A stretch of DNA of 25,813 nt, from positions 1 through 25,813 of IMG/VR virus record IMGVR_UViG_3300021197_001382. One strand, 5' to 3'. The notes under the pieces are model-generated. The model was given only the letters and a program-made list of their open reading frames with translations. It made no database searches and was not told the DNA's origin. Positions within the stretch are counted from its first letter, which is position 1, and every line of letters starts with the position of its first letter. A program made the translations under genes and the position numbers. Of the stretch, positions 14,337 to 23,460 are shown piece by piece. This DNA is from a virus.

Positions 14337-14365
14337 AAAAAACCTCACTCTATTTAGCAGTGAGG
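14337..14365 (-). terminator. intrinsic terminator at the end of thyX
   Basis: CCTCACT (14343-14349) and AGTGAGG (14359-14365) form a 7-bp perfect stem with a 9-base loop. On the minus strand it is followed by TTTTTTCT (14342-14335). The thyX stop codon TAG lies in the loop. It closes the dUTPase-to-ThyX replication operon before the late tail genes. The loop also holds TAAATAG, matching the late-promoter core. Confidence 0.85.
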
Positions 14366-15075
14366 TACTTCCAAGAAACAGGAAATAACGGTTGTATCAA
14401 AATACCAATCGCCTTGGCATATTCTCGTACTTCGTATTGTGCATGGGTGTCGATTCGTTGCTTGTAGAATCGAGCATAAGCAGCAAGCGAACCAGTCCAA
14501 TACCACTCTGTATACATCGCCTGAGGTAATGCAAACCTAGCTTGTTCTGGTGCAACATTATTACGAAGAAGTTCGTCATATGTATAGACAGCAAGACGCA
14601 AAACATTATCAAAGTTTTTCTCTGCTTCGGGATGAATAGAAATAAAATCACTACTACCCTGTTTTGCACCATGAGTTGGTTCTCCTCTCCAAGACGGATA
14701 ATAGAACTCAGGTGTAAAGGAGACGTAACGACGAGAAATTTCATTCTCCACAAAACCCTGTTTATGTTTGAACATTTGTGTCCGAATTGAAATTGGTGCC
14801 TTTATCCGCATAGTAATCTGCGGGTGTGCAAAGGGAGTCCAATGTTGATGAGTCGCTAGATACTTCAGTAACTTTCCATCACGTTCTGATAACTTCTGTA
14901 CATCCTCTACGTGGTACGAGGATCCGCTCTCACGGAGTCTTGAGACCGCTTCCTCATCTATCTCCCATTCAGTATCTTTAGAAAAAGAAACTCTTGCTGC
15001 ATTACATACAGTAAGATCCGAACCCATAGAATCTACGAGATCAACATGACCTTTATCCAATACTTTCTGACTCAT
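14350..15075 (-). CDS. thyX: FAD-dependent thymidylate synthase ThyX, 241 aa
   Basis: ThyX makes dTMP from dUMP using methylene-tetrahydrofolate and a flavin. The family signature is present in variant form: R98-x5-KHK followed by GFVENEISRRY (about 98-117). The classical RHRx7S start is here KHKx8S-like, as in some cyanobacterial-type ThyX proteins. Other family stretches are HWTPFAHPQITMRIKAPISI, ARFALPQAMYTEWYWTGSL and the C-terminal RIDTHAQYEVREYA. The length is typical (about 220-250). The ATG lies one base after the primase stop, with GGAGAAAGG upstream. As the last gene before the terminator it shares the early operon with dUTPase, whose product dUMP is its substrate. Confidence 0.95.
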   Translation of the reverse strand: MSQKVLDKGHVDLVDSMGSDLTVCNAARVSFSKDTEWEIDEEAVSRLRESGSSYHVEDVQKLSERDGKLLKYLATHQHWTPFAHPQITMRIKAPISIRTQMFKHKQGFVENEISRRYVSFTPEFYYPSWRGEPTHGAKQGSSDFISIHPEAEKNFDNVLRLAVYTYDELLRNNVAPEQARFALPQAMYTEWYWTGSLAAYARFYKQRIDTHAQYEVREYAKAIGILIQPLFPVSWKYLTAK

Positions 15076-15076
15076 A

Positions 15077-16135
15077 CTACACCTTTCTCCATTGAGTTAA
15101 TTTAAAAGTCGCCTCTAACCCTGTAAACGTATTTGCATTAATAATTCTTCTAACTTCATTCCATGAACGAGAGTAAATCATATCATTAATATCTTTGTCT
15201 GTAATTTCAGATGGCCAAATACACACTTGTTTTCCCATTTTAATTAATTTTTCGTTATACTTAGAAATTTGTGCATTTCTTGGTTCGTTATCTAAAACAT
15301 AAACTACATCAGATTTAGTAAATCTAGAGTGAATGTTATCAATAGCACCAGATCCAACCATAGCAATACTATTCGGTATAAACAAGGAATCAATTGGTCC
15401 TTCTACAACATATACTCGCTTATTTGGATCCGCTCTCCACATACCATACCATAAACGATCTATACTCTTATCCGCCTTTACGGTAACGTATCGAAGAGTG
15501 GTTCTTGCGTTTGCTTCTCCTTTCATAGTTAGTACTCTTCCCTGAGCACCAACTACAGTACCGTCTTTATCAAAGACAGGAATAACCAGACGTTCTCGTT
15601 CTCCCGCCGGATAATTAGAACAAGATGGATCCAATAATCTCATGTAAGAACCAAAATCTTCAGTATAAAAAAGATACTTCCATTTACTTTTTGGAATTTT
15701 TCTAATTTCTAAAAACTTAACACACGGATGTTCTTTGGGTAATGAATTAACAGAAGTTAAAGGTTTTAATAAATCCTGTTTCTTTTTAAACTCTGGTTTT
15801 TTCATTAGCGATAACATTTCGCTTTCCCCTATTAATCGAGACTTTGTTTTAGTTCCGTGTTTTTCTTTCCATAGTTCTACTGAGTATTCCTTATGTAAGG
15901 AAGGATTTAACTCTTGTAGAAAACCAAACATGTCTGCAGAATATCCACAATTATGACACTTAACTAGATATTTATTCTTTTTTTCATAAAAGTATAGTCT
16001 AGTTTTTGTTTTATTTTTTTGAGAATCCCCACAAATTGGACACCTACAGTTGGCCAAATCTTGTTTTTTCCAACTAAACTTATCTAGTTGACTTGATACT
16101 ATATTAATATACTTTTTATCAATAAAAACTGTCAT
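15077..16135 (-). CDS. 61: DNA primase, T4 gp61-like, 352 aa
   Basis: The primase would synthesise RNA primers for lagging-strand replication with the gp41 helicase. The N-terminus carries a zinc ribbon: CPIC (C32, C35) and CHNC (C60, C63). A TOPRIM-like core follows: VYVVEGPIDSLFIPNSIAM (catalytic Glu) and VVYVLDNEPRN (acidic motif). The RLVIPVFDKDGTVVGAQGR stretch is typical of DnaG/gp61-type primases. I chose the ATG at 16133-16135 because it follows GGAGTTGAA and sits one base after the helicase stop; an upstream in-frame start would overlap the helicase and add a non-conserved leader. T4 gp61 is similar in length (342 residues). Confidence 0.9.
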   Translation of the reverse strand: MTVFIDKKYINIVSSQLDKFSWKKQDLANCRCPICGDSQKNKTKTRLYFYEKKNKYLVKCHNCGYSADMFGFLQELNPSLHKEYSVELWKEKHGTKTKSRLIGESEMLSLMKKPEFKKKQDLLKPLTSVNSLPKEHPCVKFLEIRKIPKSKWKYLFYTEDFGSYMRLLDPSCSNYPAGERERLVIPVFDKDGTVVGAQGRVLTMKGEANARTTLRYVTVKADKSIDRLWYGMWRADPNKRVYVVEGPIDSLFIPNSIAMVGSGAIDNIHSRFTKSDVVYVLDNEPRNAQISKYNEKLIKMGKQVCIWPSEITDKDINDMIYSRSWNEVRRIINANTFTGLEATFKLTQWRKV

Positions 16136-16136
16136 T

Positions 16137-17543
16137 TCAACTCCACGAAGAAAAGTCAGATGAATTAGATTTAAATTTATCAGTAAACGAAATGTCAAAT
16201 CCAGAACCAGCAGCTTCTGTAGTTGTTTGATTTGAATTAACTAGTCCACCTTGTTCATCTGTTTTAACATCATATAATTTCATTTTTCCTCGATTTATAC
16301 CAAGAATAAATTTACGATTTGCTGATGGATCGTTATACCTATTTTTTAGTTGTTTTATCATAATTTGATTTAAATCTTCTAATTCTTCTGTTGATATAAG
16401 TGCAAACATAAAGTCAGCAGTTGCTGGAAGTCCAAATGATTCACTAGTATCTTCCAAACCCATATCGCTATTATTAAAACCTGATCTATTTACCTGTGTA
16501 GCAGAAAATATAGGAACACATTTTTCTACTGCGAGTCCCCTTAACTCTTCTGCAATTGACTTAATTAGAGTGTATGAGTTAGCAGTACCATTATTTTTTA
16601 ATCTCGAAGAGGTACAGATATTTAAATAATCAATAAAGATAATATCAGGTTTAAACTTTTTCTTAAGCCAAAGTTCATCTATAAGATTTCTAAAATGGAC
16701 TACACTAGCAGATGCAGTTGGATATTCCTTAATAATAAGTTTACCCTTTACATGTTTAGATATTGATTCCAATTTATTTTCATACATCTGCTTAGACAAA
16801 GATCTAATTTCATCTATAGGTAAATCAAACAGATTTGCATCAATTCGTTCTGCAATTCGTTCTTCTGCCATTTCACATGTTATATACAAAACGTTTTGGT
16901 TTTGTGCAAGACATGCTGCTGCGTGATGACATAAAAATAAAGACTTACCAACCCCAGTTCCTGCCATAATTATATTCAATGTTTTTTGGGGAGTGCCGCC
17001 ATTAGTAATTCTATTCATATAGTCTAAATCAAATGGAACTTTAGTTTCAACACGATGATAAAAATCAAATCTTTCATCCGAATCTTCTATGTAATCGTGT
17101 CCGATGTGAGCATCAAATGATACCGACAAAGCATCAGATAAAATTCCGGGTATTGAATTAGGAGCTTGGGTTTTTGATTTACCATCAATAATATGAATCG
17201 ATTCCATGATTGCATTATAAACTGCTCTTTCTTTACAGAAATTTTCAGTTTCATCAATCAACCACTCCTGATCAGTTTTATCATCAATATTAAAACTTTC
17301 AATTGTTGAATGACATGTTTTATATAACTCATCATTTAGATCAGTTTTCTTATCAAGACACACTAGTATTGCATCTTTAGTTGGATTACAATTATACTGT
17401 TTTATAAAATCAAAAATAATTTTAAAAACAATTTTATCTGCATGACTTTCAAAAAAGGAGTCTTGTAGAAAAGGAGCGACTCTTCTAGAAAAAGAGTCGT
17501 TGTATGCTAAATTAGATAAAATTATTTTTGAAAGATCACTCAT
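16137..17543 (-). CDS. 41: replicative DNA helicase, T4 gp41-like (DnaB family), 468 aa
   Basis: This is the hexameric 5'-3' helicase of the replication fork. Walker A is AGTGVGKS (194-201), Walker B is [10 protein letters not shown], and the DnaB-type arginine-rich segment with [20 protein letters not shown] lies further on. Residues 1-150 form the helical N-terminal domain. The length is close to T4 gp41 (475). The start overlaps the uvsX stop by 8 bases and the primase follows directly, giving the T4 order uvsX-41-61. No gene for a T4 gp59-like loader was seen in this operon. Confidence 0.95.
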   Translation of the reverse strand: MSDLSKIILSNLAYNDSFSRRVAPFLQDSFFESHADKIVFKIIFDFIKQYNCNPTKDAILVCLDKKTDLNDELYKTCHSTIESFNIDDKTDQEWLIDETENFCKERAVYNAIMESIHIIDGKSKTQAPNSIPGILSDALSVSFDAHIGHDYIEDSDERFDFYHRVETKVPFDLDYMNRITNGGTPQKTLNIIMAGTGVGKSLFLCHHAAACLAQNQNVLYITCEMAEERIAERIDANLFDLPIDEIRSLSKQMYENKLESISKHVKGKLIIKEYPTASASVVHFRNLIDELWLKKKFKPDIIFIDYLNICTSSRLKNNGTANSYTLIKSIAEELRGLAVEKCVPIFSATQVNRSGFNNSDMGLEDTSESFGLPATADFMFALISTEELEDLNQIMIKQLKNRYNDPSANRKFILGINRGKMKLYDVKTDEQGGLVNSNQTTTEAAGSGFDISFTDKFKSNSSDFSSWS

Positions 17544-18567
17544 TATCGGTTTCCATTTTTACTTGCCCATATGTAAATTCATCATGAGCTACTTTTTCTA
17601 GTTGATCCATTATTTCTTTAGTAAAATACTTTGCTGGATCTTTGTATACATGCTTTTCAAAAACTTTGGCACCATCAGGAAACTCATATCTTGTTGATAC
17701 CTTTTTAATTATACCATATTTTTCTGCAAGAGTCAATAGTCCATAATAGGGATCTAATCCAGTATCATAGTGAAGCATAACATCCACCATAGAGTTTTCT
17801 TTTGTAAGTCTAGATTTATACAACTTACAATGAACAATGTTACCAATGACATCAGTTCCTTCTTTTACTTTTTTCTTTGAGAGATAAATAATGGTGGATG
17901 CCGCATACTTCAAACCGGCACCACCACTCATCTCCTTAGTTGGGAACATGGAGCCAACTGCTGCATAAGTGTGATTTGTCATAATCATAGGAATTCCAGC
18001 AGCACCTAATTTAAGAGTAAGAACGCGGAAAGTTGCCTTAATTACTTGAGCACGAGTCATGTCTCTGGTAGTTTTACCGTCAGCAGTATCAGTCATTTCC
18101 TTTTCGGTAGAAAGCATACCAAGAGAGTCTAGTACAATCATCATTGGCTTTTTGTCTTTACTGTCATTATACTTATCAACAATACTAATTGCTTGATGAC
18201 GGAACTCCTCCACGGTTGATACAGGCATTACTGCAACACGCTTAGTATCGATTCCTCTATCTTTAATCATGTCCGAGGTTACTGCCTGTTCAGAATCAAA
18301 ATAAAGCACAACCCCATCAGGACGATCACGCAAAAATTTAGAAACGATTCCAAGGGTAAAATATGTTTTTCCTGTGGCACTTTCACCAGCAATAGCAATG
18401 ATTTTATTATCTGGTATCCCTCCATAAATAGAACCGCTAAGTATAGCATTAAAAATATAACAACCAGTATCGACAAACCCACCGATGTCAGCTCCTGCCA
18501 ATCCTTGATCAACAATGCTTGCATATTTGTTTCCTGACTCTTTAATAAGATCGTTTAAAAATTCCAT
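17536..18567 (-). CDS. uvsX: UvsX RecA-like recombinase, 343 aa
   Basis: This strand-exchange protein supports recombination-dependent replication and repair. Walker A is GESATGKT (61-68) and Walker B is [18 protein letters not shown] and the L1/L2-region stretch [20 protein letters not shown], followed by MSGGAGLKY, are characteristic of T4 UvsX-type proteins. The length is slightly below T4 UvsX (391) and typical of marine relatives. A ribosome site (AGGAGAATAA) precedes the ATG, 8 bases after the polymerase stop. It lies between polymerase and helicase in one operon. Confidence 0.95.
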   Translation of the reverse strand: MEFLNDLIKESGNKYASIVDQGLAGADIGGFVDTGCYIFNAILSGSIYGGIPDNKIIAIAGESATGKTYFTLGIVSKFLRDRPDGVVLYFDSEQAVTSDMIKDRGIDTKRVAVMPVSTVEEFRHQAISIVDKYNDSKDKKPMMIVLDSLGMLSTEKEMTDTADGKTTRDMTRAQVIKATFRVLTLKLGAAGIPMIMTNHTYAAVGSMFPTKEMSGGAGLKYAASTIIYLSKKKVKEGTDVIGNIVHCKLYKSRLTKENSMVDVMLHYDTGLDPYYGLLTLAEKYGIIKKVSTRYEFPDGAKVFEKHVYKDPAKYFTKEIMDQLEKVAHDEFTYGQVKMETDNE

Positions 18568-18575
18568 TTATTCTC

Positions 18576-21119
18576 CTAGACAAATAAGTCTTCTAATGTG
18601 TTTACTTTTTCTACATTCCAACCAATGACATCTAAAATCTTTTTTAGTGGATCTAAAAAACTCACTGTGAATTGTCTGTCATAATTAATATATTCATCAA
18701 GTCCAAATTCTTTTGGTAACCTAGTCTTAAATGAAACTACTTGATCACCTTTAACTCCACCTAGAGGATTTGGAGTCTTTAGGTAAATAAATTTAATTTT
18801 ATCACCCTCAAATACTTCTTCGTACTCTCTAGAAATACCAAGTTTTTTCAAATAGTGATTATATATTAAAGAACCTTTAACTGCAACAGGCGTTCCCTTA
18901 GAATAAATATCAGTAACACTACTATACTTTTCCAAATTAGATACCCCTCGTGGGAATGCTACATCCTCAGGTGCAGTTTTATAAAAAATAGCTTTAACTT
19001 CAACAATATAATTTTGGATTGTTGATTCGTCCGTGGTAAGAATAAGTCTAATACATTCTTTGAGTTTGTGTCTAACAATTGCGGGGGTAGAACTTCGGGT
19101 AGTTTCAATTCCCATAATTTTAAGTTTGGGTTCTTCATACCGAACACCTTCGCTGTCCCACACATTTAACATGTATCGTTTTTTTGCTGTCCATATACCT
19201 TTTTCCGCAATAACTTCGCGTTCCATAATCATTTTGTTTTGGTACGCATTCATAATCTCAGCCAGATTTGCGTACTGTTTGTCAATAAAAGGCTGAATAA
19301 TCTTTTCTGATGCTTTATCTAAAAAGTTTATAACTTCTTCTTTACTTTTAGTAGGTACAAACTTTTTAACTAATTCATTAAGTCGCAAATACACAGAGTC
19401 TGTATCAGATGCAACAACATAATCATAATCTTTAGTTCCCACATGCTCATTTAAAAATACATTTAATTTATCTGCAATCCATCTAATACTCAACTGACCA
19501 GAATGCGTGATTGCTTCTGCCATATCTACATCATAATATCTAAACCACTGATTTCCGATAGCACCATAAGCAGAGTTCAATTGAATTTTACGAACCATCT
19601 GAAAGTTATTAAACTTTGCAATTTTATAATCTAGTTCTTTATTATCCGGATCCTTTTCTTTCTGCTTTTGACACTCGATCATTTTCTTCTTGTACATACT
19701 ACGTTCTTCGTACATATTCTCCATTAGTTCTGGGAGAAAACCGTACTTATCTTTACGATAAAAAGTTCCATTTGCAGCAACCGATAAATCTAACTTCTTT
19801 AGTGTTTTTAGTTTTTCGTAACAACCAGCATACGTGTGATCAACATCACCCATGAGTATGTTATTCACTCCAATACCAAAACAAAGTTCACTATGATCAC
19901 GCACCAAAGTTTCTGGACTGATATTATATTGCATAATCAAGTGTGGATATAGACTATTTAAGTCAAATGACACAACCCAATCATGCTGACCCACAATTGG
20001 ATCTTTAACATAAGCACCAGCATATTGATCGTTTTTAACATTACCTTTCTTTGGTGGAATTACGATATTTTTATCTCTAAGATAATGATAAATTATTGCA
20101 TCCCAAGTTCGTACCTGAGAAAATACATCTTCATAATTTACTTTTGCATTATATGCAAGTGCAACAGCTAGTTCTAGTAACTTTAATTTTTGCTCTAGTT
20201 TTTGAATAAGAACAACATCATGAATATTATAATCTATAAATTTTTGAAAATTATTTTTATAAAAATCTTTTATTGAATCATATTCAGCATAACCTAATTT
20301 TCTTTCATTTAGTTCTACAGATGCAATATGATCAAGTCTATAAGATTCTTGATTTGTATATGTAAACGTTCTATACAAATCATAATAATCTAAAATAGAA
20401 ATTCCTAGAATTTGAAAAACCAAATTCTTTTTTCCTTGTTTTTCAATATACTTATCTCGCAATCTTTTCCACGGAGAAAGTCTTTTTGCATCCTTCGGTT
20501 TTAATACAGTTTTAATTCGAGATACAAGATAAGGAATATCAAAAAACTTAACATTCCACCCAGTTATAATATGTGGTGTATTTTGTTCCCACCACTGCAA
20601 AAAACTTTCCAATAAATCTTTTTCTGAACTAAACTGATAACAAGTAGTACCTTTAGTATTATTTGAAAATGTTCCAAGTCCAAAAACATGAGTTTTATCA
20701 AACATAGAAACTGTAATTGCAATTACTTGTTCCTTTGGATTTTCTACTTGAGGAAATCCTTTTTCGCACGTTGTTTCAATATCAATATAACAAATAGGAA
20801 GTAAATTTAAATCATACGAAACTTCATTTGGAAAATAATCTCCTATGTACTGATAGACATAGTCTGTATTTCCATAAACCGTAAAATTAGGAACATTAAC
20901 GTAGGTATTAACAAATTCTCTACATTCTGCAATCGTACCAGGTTGAATAGGTTCTACGTATTCATTAGTTAAAGTTTTAAGATTTGTCTTGCTATTAGAT
21001 TTTAAAAAAAGAGTAGGAGAGTAATCATCTACTCTCCGAACTTCAATACCATCCTCAAACCCACGATATAAAATACTATTACCAACAAGAGAAACGTTGG
21101 TATAAAAATTAAATTCCAT
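18576..21119 (-). CDS. 43: family B DNA polymerase, T4 gp43-like, 847 aa
   Basis: Replicative polymerase with 3'-5' proofreading. Exonuclease motifs: YIDIETT (D113, E115), ITGWNVKFFDIPYLV (D194) and YNIHDVVLIQKL (D301). Polymerase motifs: SFDLNSLYPHLI (A, D386), KIQLNSAYGAIGN (B, about 511-523) and ASDTDSVYL (C, D572 and D574), plus the KKRYMLNVWD motif. The C-terminus ends TLEDLFV, similar to the sliding-clamp binding tail of T4 gp43. I place the start at the ATG 21117-21119 because GGAG lies 10 bases upstream and the N-terminus then matches the family; the frame is open further upstream with non-conserved sequence. It is slightly shorter than T4 gp43 (898). Confidence 0.95.
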   Translation of the reverse strand: MEFNFYTNVSLVGNSILYRGFEDGIEVRRVDDYSPTLFLKSNSKTNLKTLTNEYVEPIQPGTIAECREFVNTYVNVPNFTVYGNTDYVYQYIGDYFPNEVSYDLNLLPICYIDIETTCEKGFPQVENPKEQVIAITVSMFDKTHVFGLGTFSNNTKGTTCYQFSSEKDLLESFLQWWEQNTPHIITGWNVKFFDIPYLVSRIKTVLKPKDAKRLSPWKRLRDKYIEKQGKKNLVFQILGISILDYYDLYRTFTYTNQESYRLDHIASVELNERKLGYAEYDSIKDFYKNNFQKFIDYNIHDVVLIQKLEQKLKLLELAVALAYNAKVNYEDVFSQVRTWDAIIYHYLRDKNIVIPPKKGNVKNDQYAGAYVKDPIVGQHDWVVSFDLNSLYPHLIMQYNISPETLVRDHSELCFGIGVNNILMGDVDHTYAGCYEKLKTLKKLDLSVAANGTFYRKDKYGFLPELMENMYEERSMYKKKMIECQKQKEKDPDNKELDYKIAKFNNFQMVRKIQLNSAYGAIGNQWFRYYDVDMAEAITHSGQLSIRWIADKLNVFLNEHVGTKDYDYVVASDTDSVYLRLNELVKKFVPTKSKEEVINFLDKASEKIIQPFIDKQYANLAEIMNAYQNKMIMEREVIAEKGIWTAKKRYMLNVWDSEGVRYEEPKLKIMGIETTRSSTPAIVRHKLKECIRLILTTDESTIQNYIVEVKAIFYKTAPEDVAFPRGVSNLEKYSSVTDIYSKGTPVAVKGSLIYNHYLKKLGISREYEEVFEGDKIKFIYLKTPNPLGGVKGDQVVSFKTRLPKEFGLDEYINYDRQFTVSFLDPLKKILDVIGWNVEKVNTLEDLFV

Positions 21120-21153
21120 TCGATATGATCTCCTAGTGTGATGTATTATACAA

Positions 21154-21555
21154 CTAAACTTCTTTATTTGCAAGAACATCTTTAAACAAAGGCATATCAT
21201 CTTCCAGTAAAAGTTCTGGTGTAACTGCAGTATCAACATTATCAGGTTTATCTTTAATGTATGCAGCAAGAAGAACCATGTAATTAATAACATCAATTAC
21301 AGTATCGTAAAAACTTTCGTCCTCCACATGCATTTTGCCTGCATCGATGAAAGAAGATAATCTACTCATTTTATCTGTAATTCTAGTTAAAAACCCTTGC
21401 TCTGTAGTGCATATACCCATAGATTCTACTCTTGTAAAATTTGCAAATGGTTCATTACCATTTTTACCTGCATAGTCACGATTTTTAAGACTCATTAAGT
21501 CTCTTGCAGATAAACAAAGTAGTTTGTGATATTCTAAAAGTTCGTCACGATTCAT
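21154..21555 (-). CDS. DUF1599 / nucleotide-modification-associated domain 1-like protein, 133 aa
   Basis: The central part has the pattern of DUF1599 (Nmad1): LKNRDYAGKNGNEPFANFTR, ITDKMSRLSSFI and DTVIDVINYMVLLAAYI, where the Asp and Asn positions resemble the helical core of MazG/all-alpha NTP pyrophosphatases. A role in the nucleotide pool or DNA base modification is family-level inference. I chose the ATG 21553-21555: it lies one base after the dUTPase stop (GTATAGTATG) and GGAG precedes it. An upstream frame runs into the dUTPase and is not conserved. It sits between dut and the polymerase gene. Confidence 0.8.
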   Translation of the reverse strand: MNRDELLEYHKLLCLSARDLMSLKNRDYAGKNGNEPFANFTRVESMGICTTEQGFLTRITDKMSRLSSFIDAGKMHVEDESFYDTVIDVINYMVLLAAYIKDKPDNVDTAVTPELLLEDDMPLFKDVLANKEV

Positions 21556-21556
21556 A

Positions 21557-22126
21557 CTATACTCCAGTTGATCCAAATCCGCCTTTGCGGTTGGTCTTTT
21601 GTGTTTGTGGGGTTGCTTGTGTGTAGGTGATGTGACTAACAAGTCGGTTGTATTGTACAATCTCAACTTGTGCTACTCGATCACCATGCATAATCTTGAA
21701 CGGACTGCTTGTGGTGTTCCACAGAGGAATGAATACTTCATTACAATAATCCGAGTCGATCACACCTTCTGCATTGATAAGAGTCACGCCGTTTTTCCAT
21801 GCAAGACCAGATCGAGGATGAAGTCGAGCAGAGAAATTGGCAGGAATATCAAAGACCATACCAGTTGGAATCAACGCACGACACTTTGGACCAAGTTCAA
21901 ATGTGCAGTTGGGTGTGTCATCTTGAAAGACAACATTAGGCGTCGTAGTATGTGGTTGATTATAGCAGTCAAACCACTTGATATTACGAATCGTCGGTGC
22001 AACATCTTCGGGGGTAACTGGACCACGCAAATGTGCGTGAATGTCATAACAGGCAGCATCGTGACTGGCATGTTTAAGTTCGAGTGTATTGGGGTACAAC
22101 TTGTAAATTTTCATCGTCTCGGTCAT
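21557..22126 (-). CDS. dut: dUTPase (trimeric type), 189 aa
   Basis: This enzyme would hydrolyse dUTP to dUMP, keeping uracil out of phage DNA and supplying ThyX. The five dUTPase motifs are present: ACYDIHA (25-31), HPRSGLAWKNG (103-113), LINAEGVIDSDYCNE (116-130), GDRVAQVEI (148-156) and RKGGFGSTG (180-188, the C-terminal arm). An insertion of about 40 residues lies between motifs 1 and 2 (about 33-78), so the protein is longer than the usual 150. The start follows GGAGTAAGT and is headed by a sigma70 promoter; a second in-frame ATG at codon 5 is possible. It is the first gene of the early replication operon. Confidence 0.95.
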   Translation of the reverse strand: MTETMKIYKLYPNTLELKHASHDAACYDIHAHLRGPVTPEDVAPTIRNIKWFDCYNQPHTTTPNVVFQDDTPNCTFELGPKCRALIPTGMVFDIPANFSARLHPRSGLAWKNGVTLINAEGVIDSDYCNEVFIPLWNTTSSPFKIMHGDRVAQVEIVQYNRLVSHITYTQATPQTQKTNRKGGFGSTGV

Positions 22127-22157
22127 ACTTACTCCATAAGTAAAAAGATATAGACAA

Positions 22158-22185
22158 AGTATATCATATCAAACAAAAATGTCAA
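22158..22185 (-). promoter_or_regulatory. sigma70-type promoter of the replication operon
   Basis: On the minus strand TTGACA (22185-22180, perfect -35) and TATACT (22163-22158) are 16 bases apart, about 31 bases upstream of the dut ATG. It begins 2 bases after the stop of the glycine-rich tail gene. No terminator hairpin separates that gene from this promoter, so late read-through into dut is possible. Confidence 0.8.
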
Positions 22186-22187
22186 GA

Positions 22188-22916
22188 TTAACCATATGCT
22201 TTTACTATAACCTTACCGTTAGCACCAAGACCACCATCGATTCTAGCATCAGTATATGCCCCACCACCACCACCACCTCCACCGCCGGCGGGTGTAGTAC
22301 CAGCTACAGTAGAAGAACTTGAAGTTCCTCCTGCTCCACCAGCACCACCATTTGCACCAGCACCACCAGCAGCACCGTCTGCGTTTTCTGTACCCCCTTC
22401 AGCTCCAGCAGTACCTTGTGTATTGGTAATGCTACCATTGGAAGCAACACCTCCTGCAGCATTATTCCCTAATGTGCTAGAAGCACCACCGACACCACCG
22501 TTTGCTGCAACATTACCTAAAGTAGATGTATTTGTAATTACAACACCTGATCTAGTATGCGAAACTAAAGTTGTATTACCACCGGCAGATCCCGCCGTAC
22601 TATTTCCACCATCTCCAATAGCTCCACCAGCACCAATTGAGAAATTTAAAACATCACCCAAATGAAGATTTACAATTCGAATTCTGTGTTTAGAGTACCC
22701 CCCGCCACCGCCGCCGCCGCCAGAATAATATTGTTCTGTTCCTCTGCCTCCTGTCCTCTTCCTACCACCTCCACCGCCGCCGGCGCCCCATAACTCAACT
22801 TCAGCATAAACCATTCCGACCGGGACAGTGTACGTCTGAGAACCAGTCGAAGTAATTGTCGTGGTTGCCAGTAGTTGATATGATCTTGTAGAAGATGCTC
22901 TCGATACACCAATCAT
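22188..22916 (-). CDS. glycine-rich tail adhesin-like protein, 242 aa
   Basis: After a short N-terminus comes TYTVPVGMVYAEVELWGAGG, the opening of glycine-rich domain proteins of phage tails, then long Gly-rich runs (residues about 50-72, 95-140, 170-225) separated by variable short segments. Such runs recall the polyglycine framework of the T-even gp38-type adhesins that bind host receptors, but this is architecture, not demonstrated homology. It ends GLGANGKVIVKAYG, a typical closing strand. Its ATG overlaps the upstream fibre stop (ATGA, 22913-22916), so the two proteins are probably made together. It is probably late-expressed and virion-bound. Confidence 0.75.
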   Translation of the reverse strand: MIGVSRASSTRSYQLLATTTITSTGSQTYTVPVGMVYAEVELWGAGGGGGGRKRTGGRGTEQYYSGGGGGGGGYSKHRIRIVNLHLGDVLNFSIGAGGAIGDGGNSTAGSAGGNTTLVSHTRSGVVITNTSTLGNVAANGGVGGASSTLGNNAAGGVASNGSITNTQGTAGAEGGTENADGAAGGAGANGGAGGAGGTSSSSTVAGTTPAGGGGGGGGGAYTDARIDGGLGANGKVIVKAYG

Positions 22917-23452
22917 GAGAAGTTGATTCCACCTACAAATCCGTAAATGGTAGTTCCACCATCTATCGTAATAAAAGATAAAATATCAATACCAGACGAT
23001 GTTAATGATGGTGCAACATTACCTGGCCATTTAACTGCTGCTTCCCAAGTTGTCGTGTTTGCGCCACCGTTTGTAATTAGAAGTGTAATAGTTCCAGCAG
23101 AACCAGATGCTGGTTCATTCGTAAAACTAAATTCGCAGTTTCCATTACCAGTAACAGTCTGAACATTACCATTTGCAAAACTAATTGCAGTGTTACTAGT
23201 AATCGTTCCTATTGCATATACAAGTTCAGTATAGTTTTCTAGATTTGCAGTTCCTGCCAAATTTAAATCGCCTGATGCTGATATTCCAGCAAAGTCAAAT
23301 GTCACCCCACTGGTATCAATAGCACCAGTTAGTCCATTAATGGATAAAACAGCTTCTGGTACTAAATCCCAAGCAGTACCATTAAATTTCCATCTAACAC
23401 CAGTGATTGTATGATGTTGATTTGTATCTGGATTTAAAGGAAAATCAGACAT
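22913..23452 (-). CDS. tail-fibre protein, short, 179 aa
   Basis: The N-terminus (SDFPLNPDTNQHHTITGVRW, then KFNGTAWDL) is a common opening of fibre proteins in marine T4-like phages. Residues about 36-62 carry SINGLTGAIDTSGVTFDFAG and ISASGDL, the same phrase found three times in the 1103-residue fibre; the DNA is also nearly identical (about 23280-23340 versus 10698-10765). The C-terminal half (about 75-179) is a beta-rich domain ending TTIYGFVGGINFS. It is coupled to the glycine-rich gene by an ATGA overlap, suggesting a fibre plus adhesin pair. Confidence 0.8.
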   Translation of the reverse strand: MSDFPLNPDTNQHHTITGVRWKFNGTAWDLVPEAVLSINGLTGAIDTSGVTFDFAGISASGDLNLAGTANLENYTELVYAIGTITSNTAISFANGNVQTVTGNGNCEFSFTNEPASGSAGTITLLITNGGANTTTWEAAVKWPGNVAPSLTSSGIDILSFITIDGGTTIYGFVGGINFS

Positions 23453-23460
23453 TAGTTAAA

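Noticed and set aside
21120-21296. N-terminal extension of the DNA polymerase
   Set aside because: It overlaps the DUF1599-like gene, is hydrophobic shadow sequence, and the ATG at 21119 has a ribosome site.
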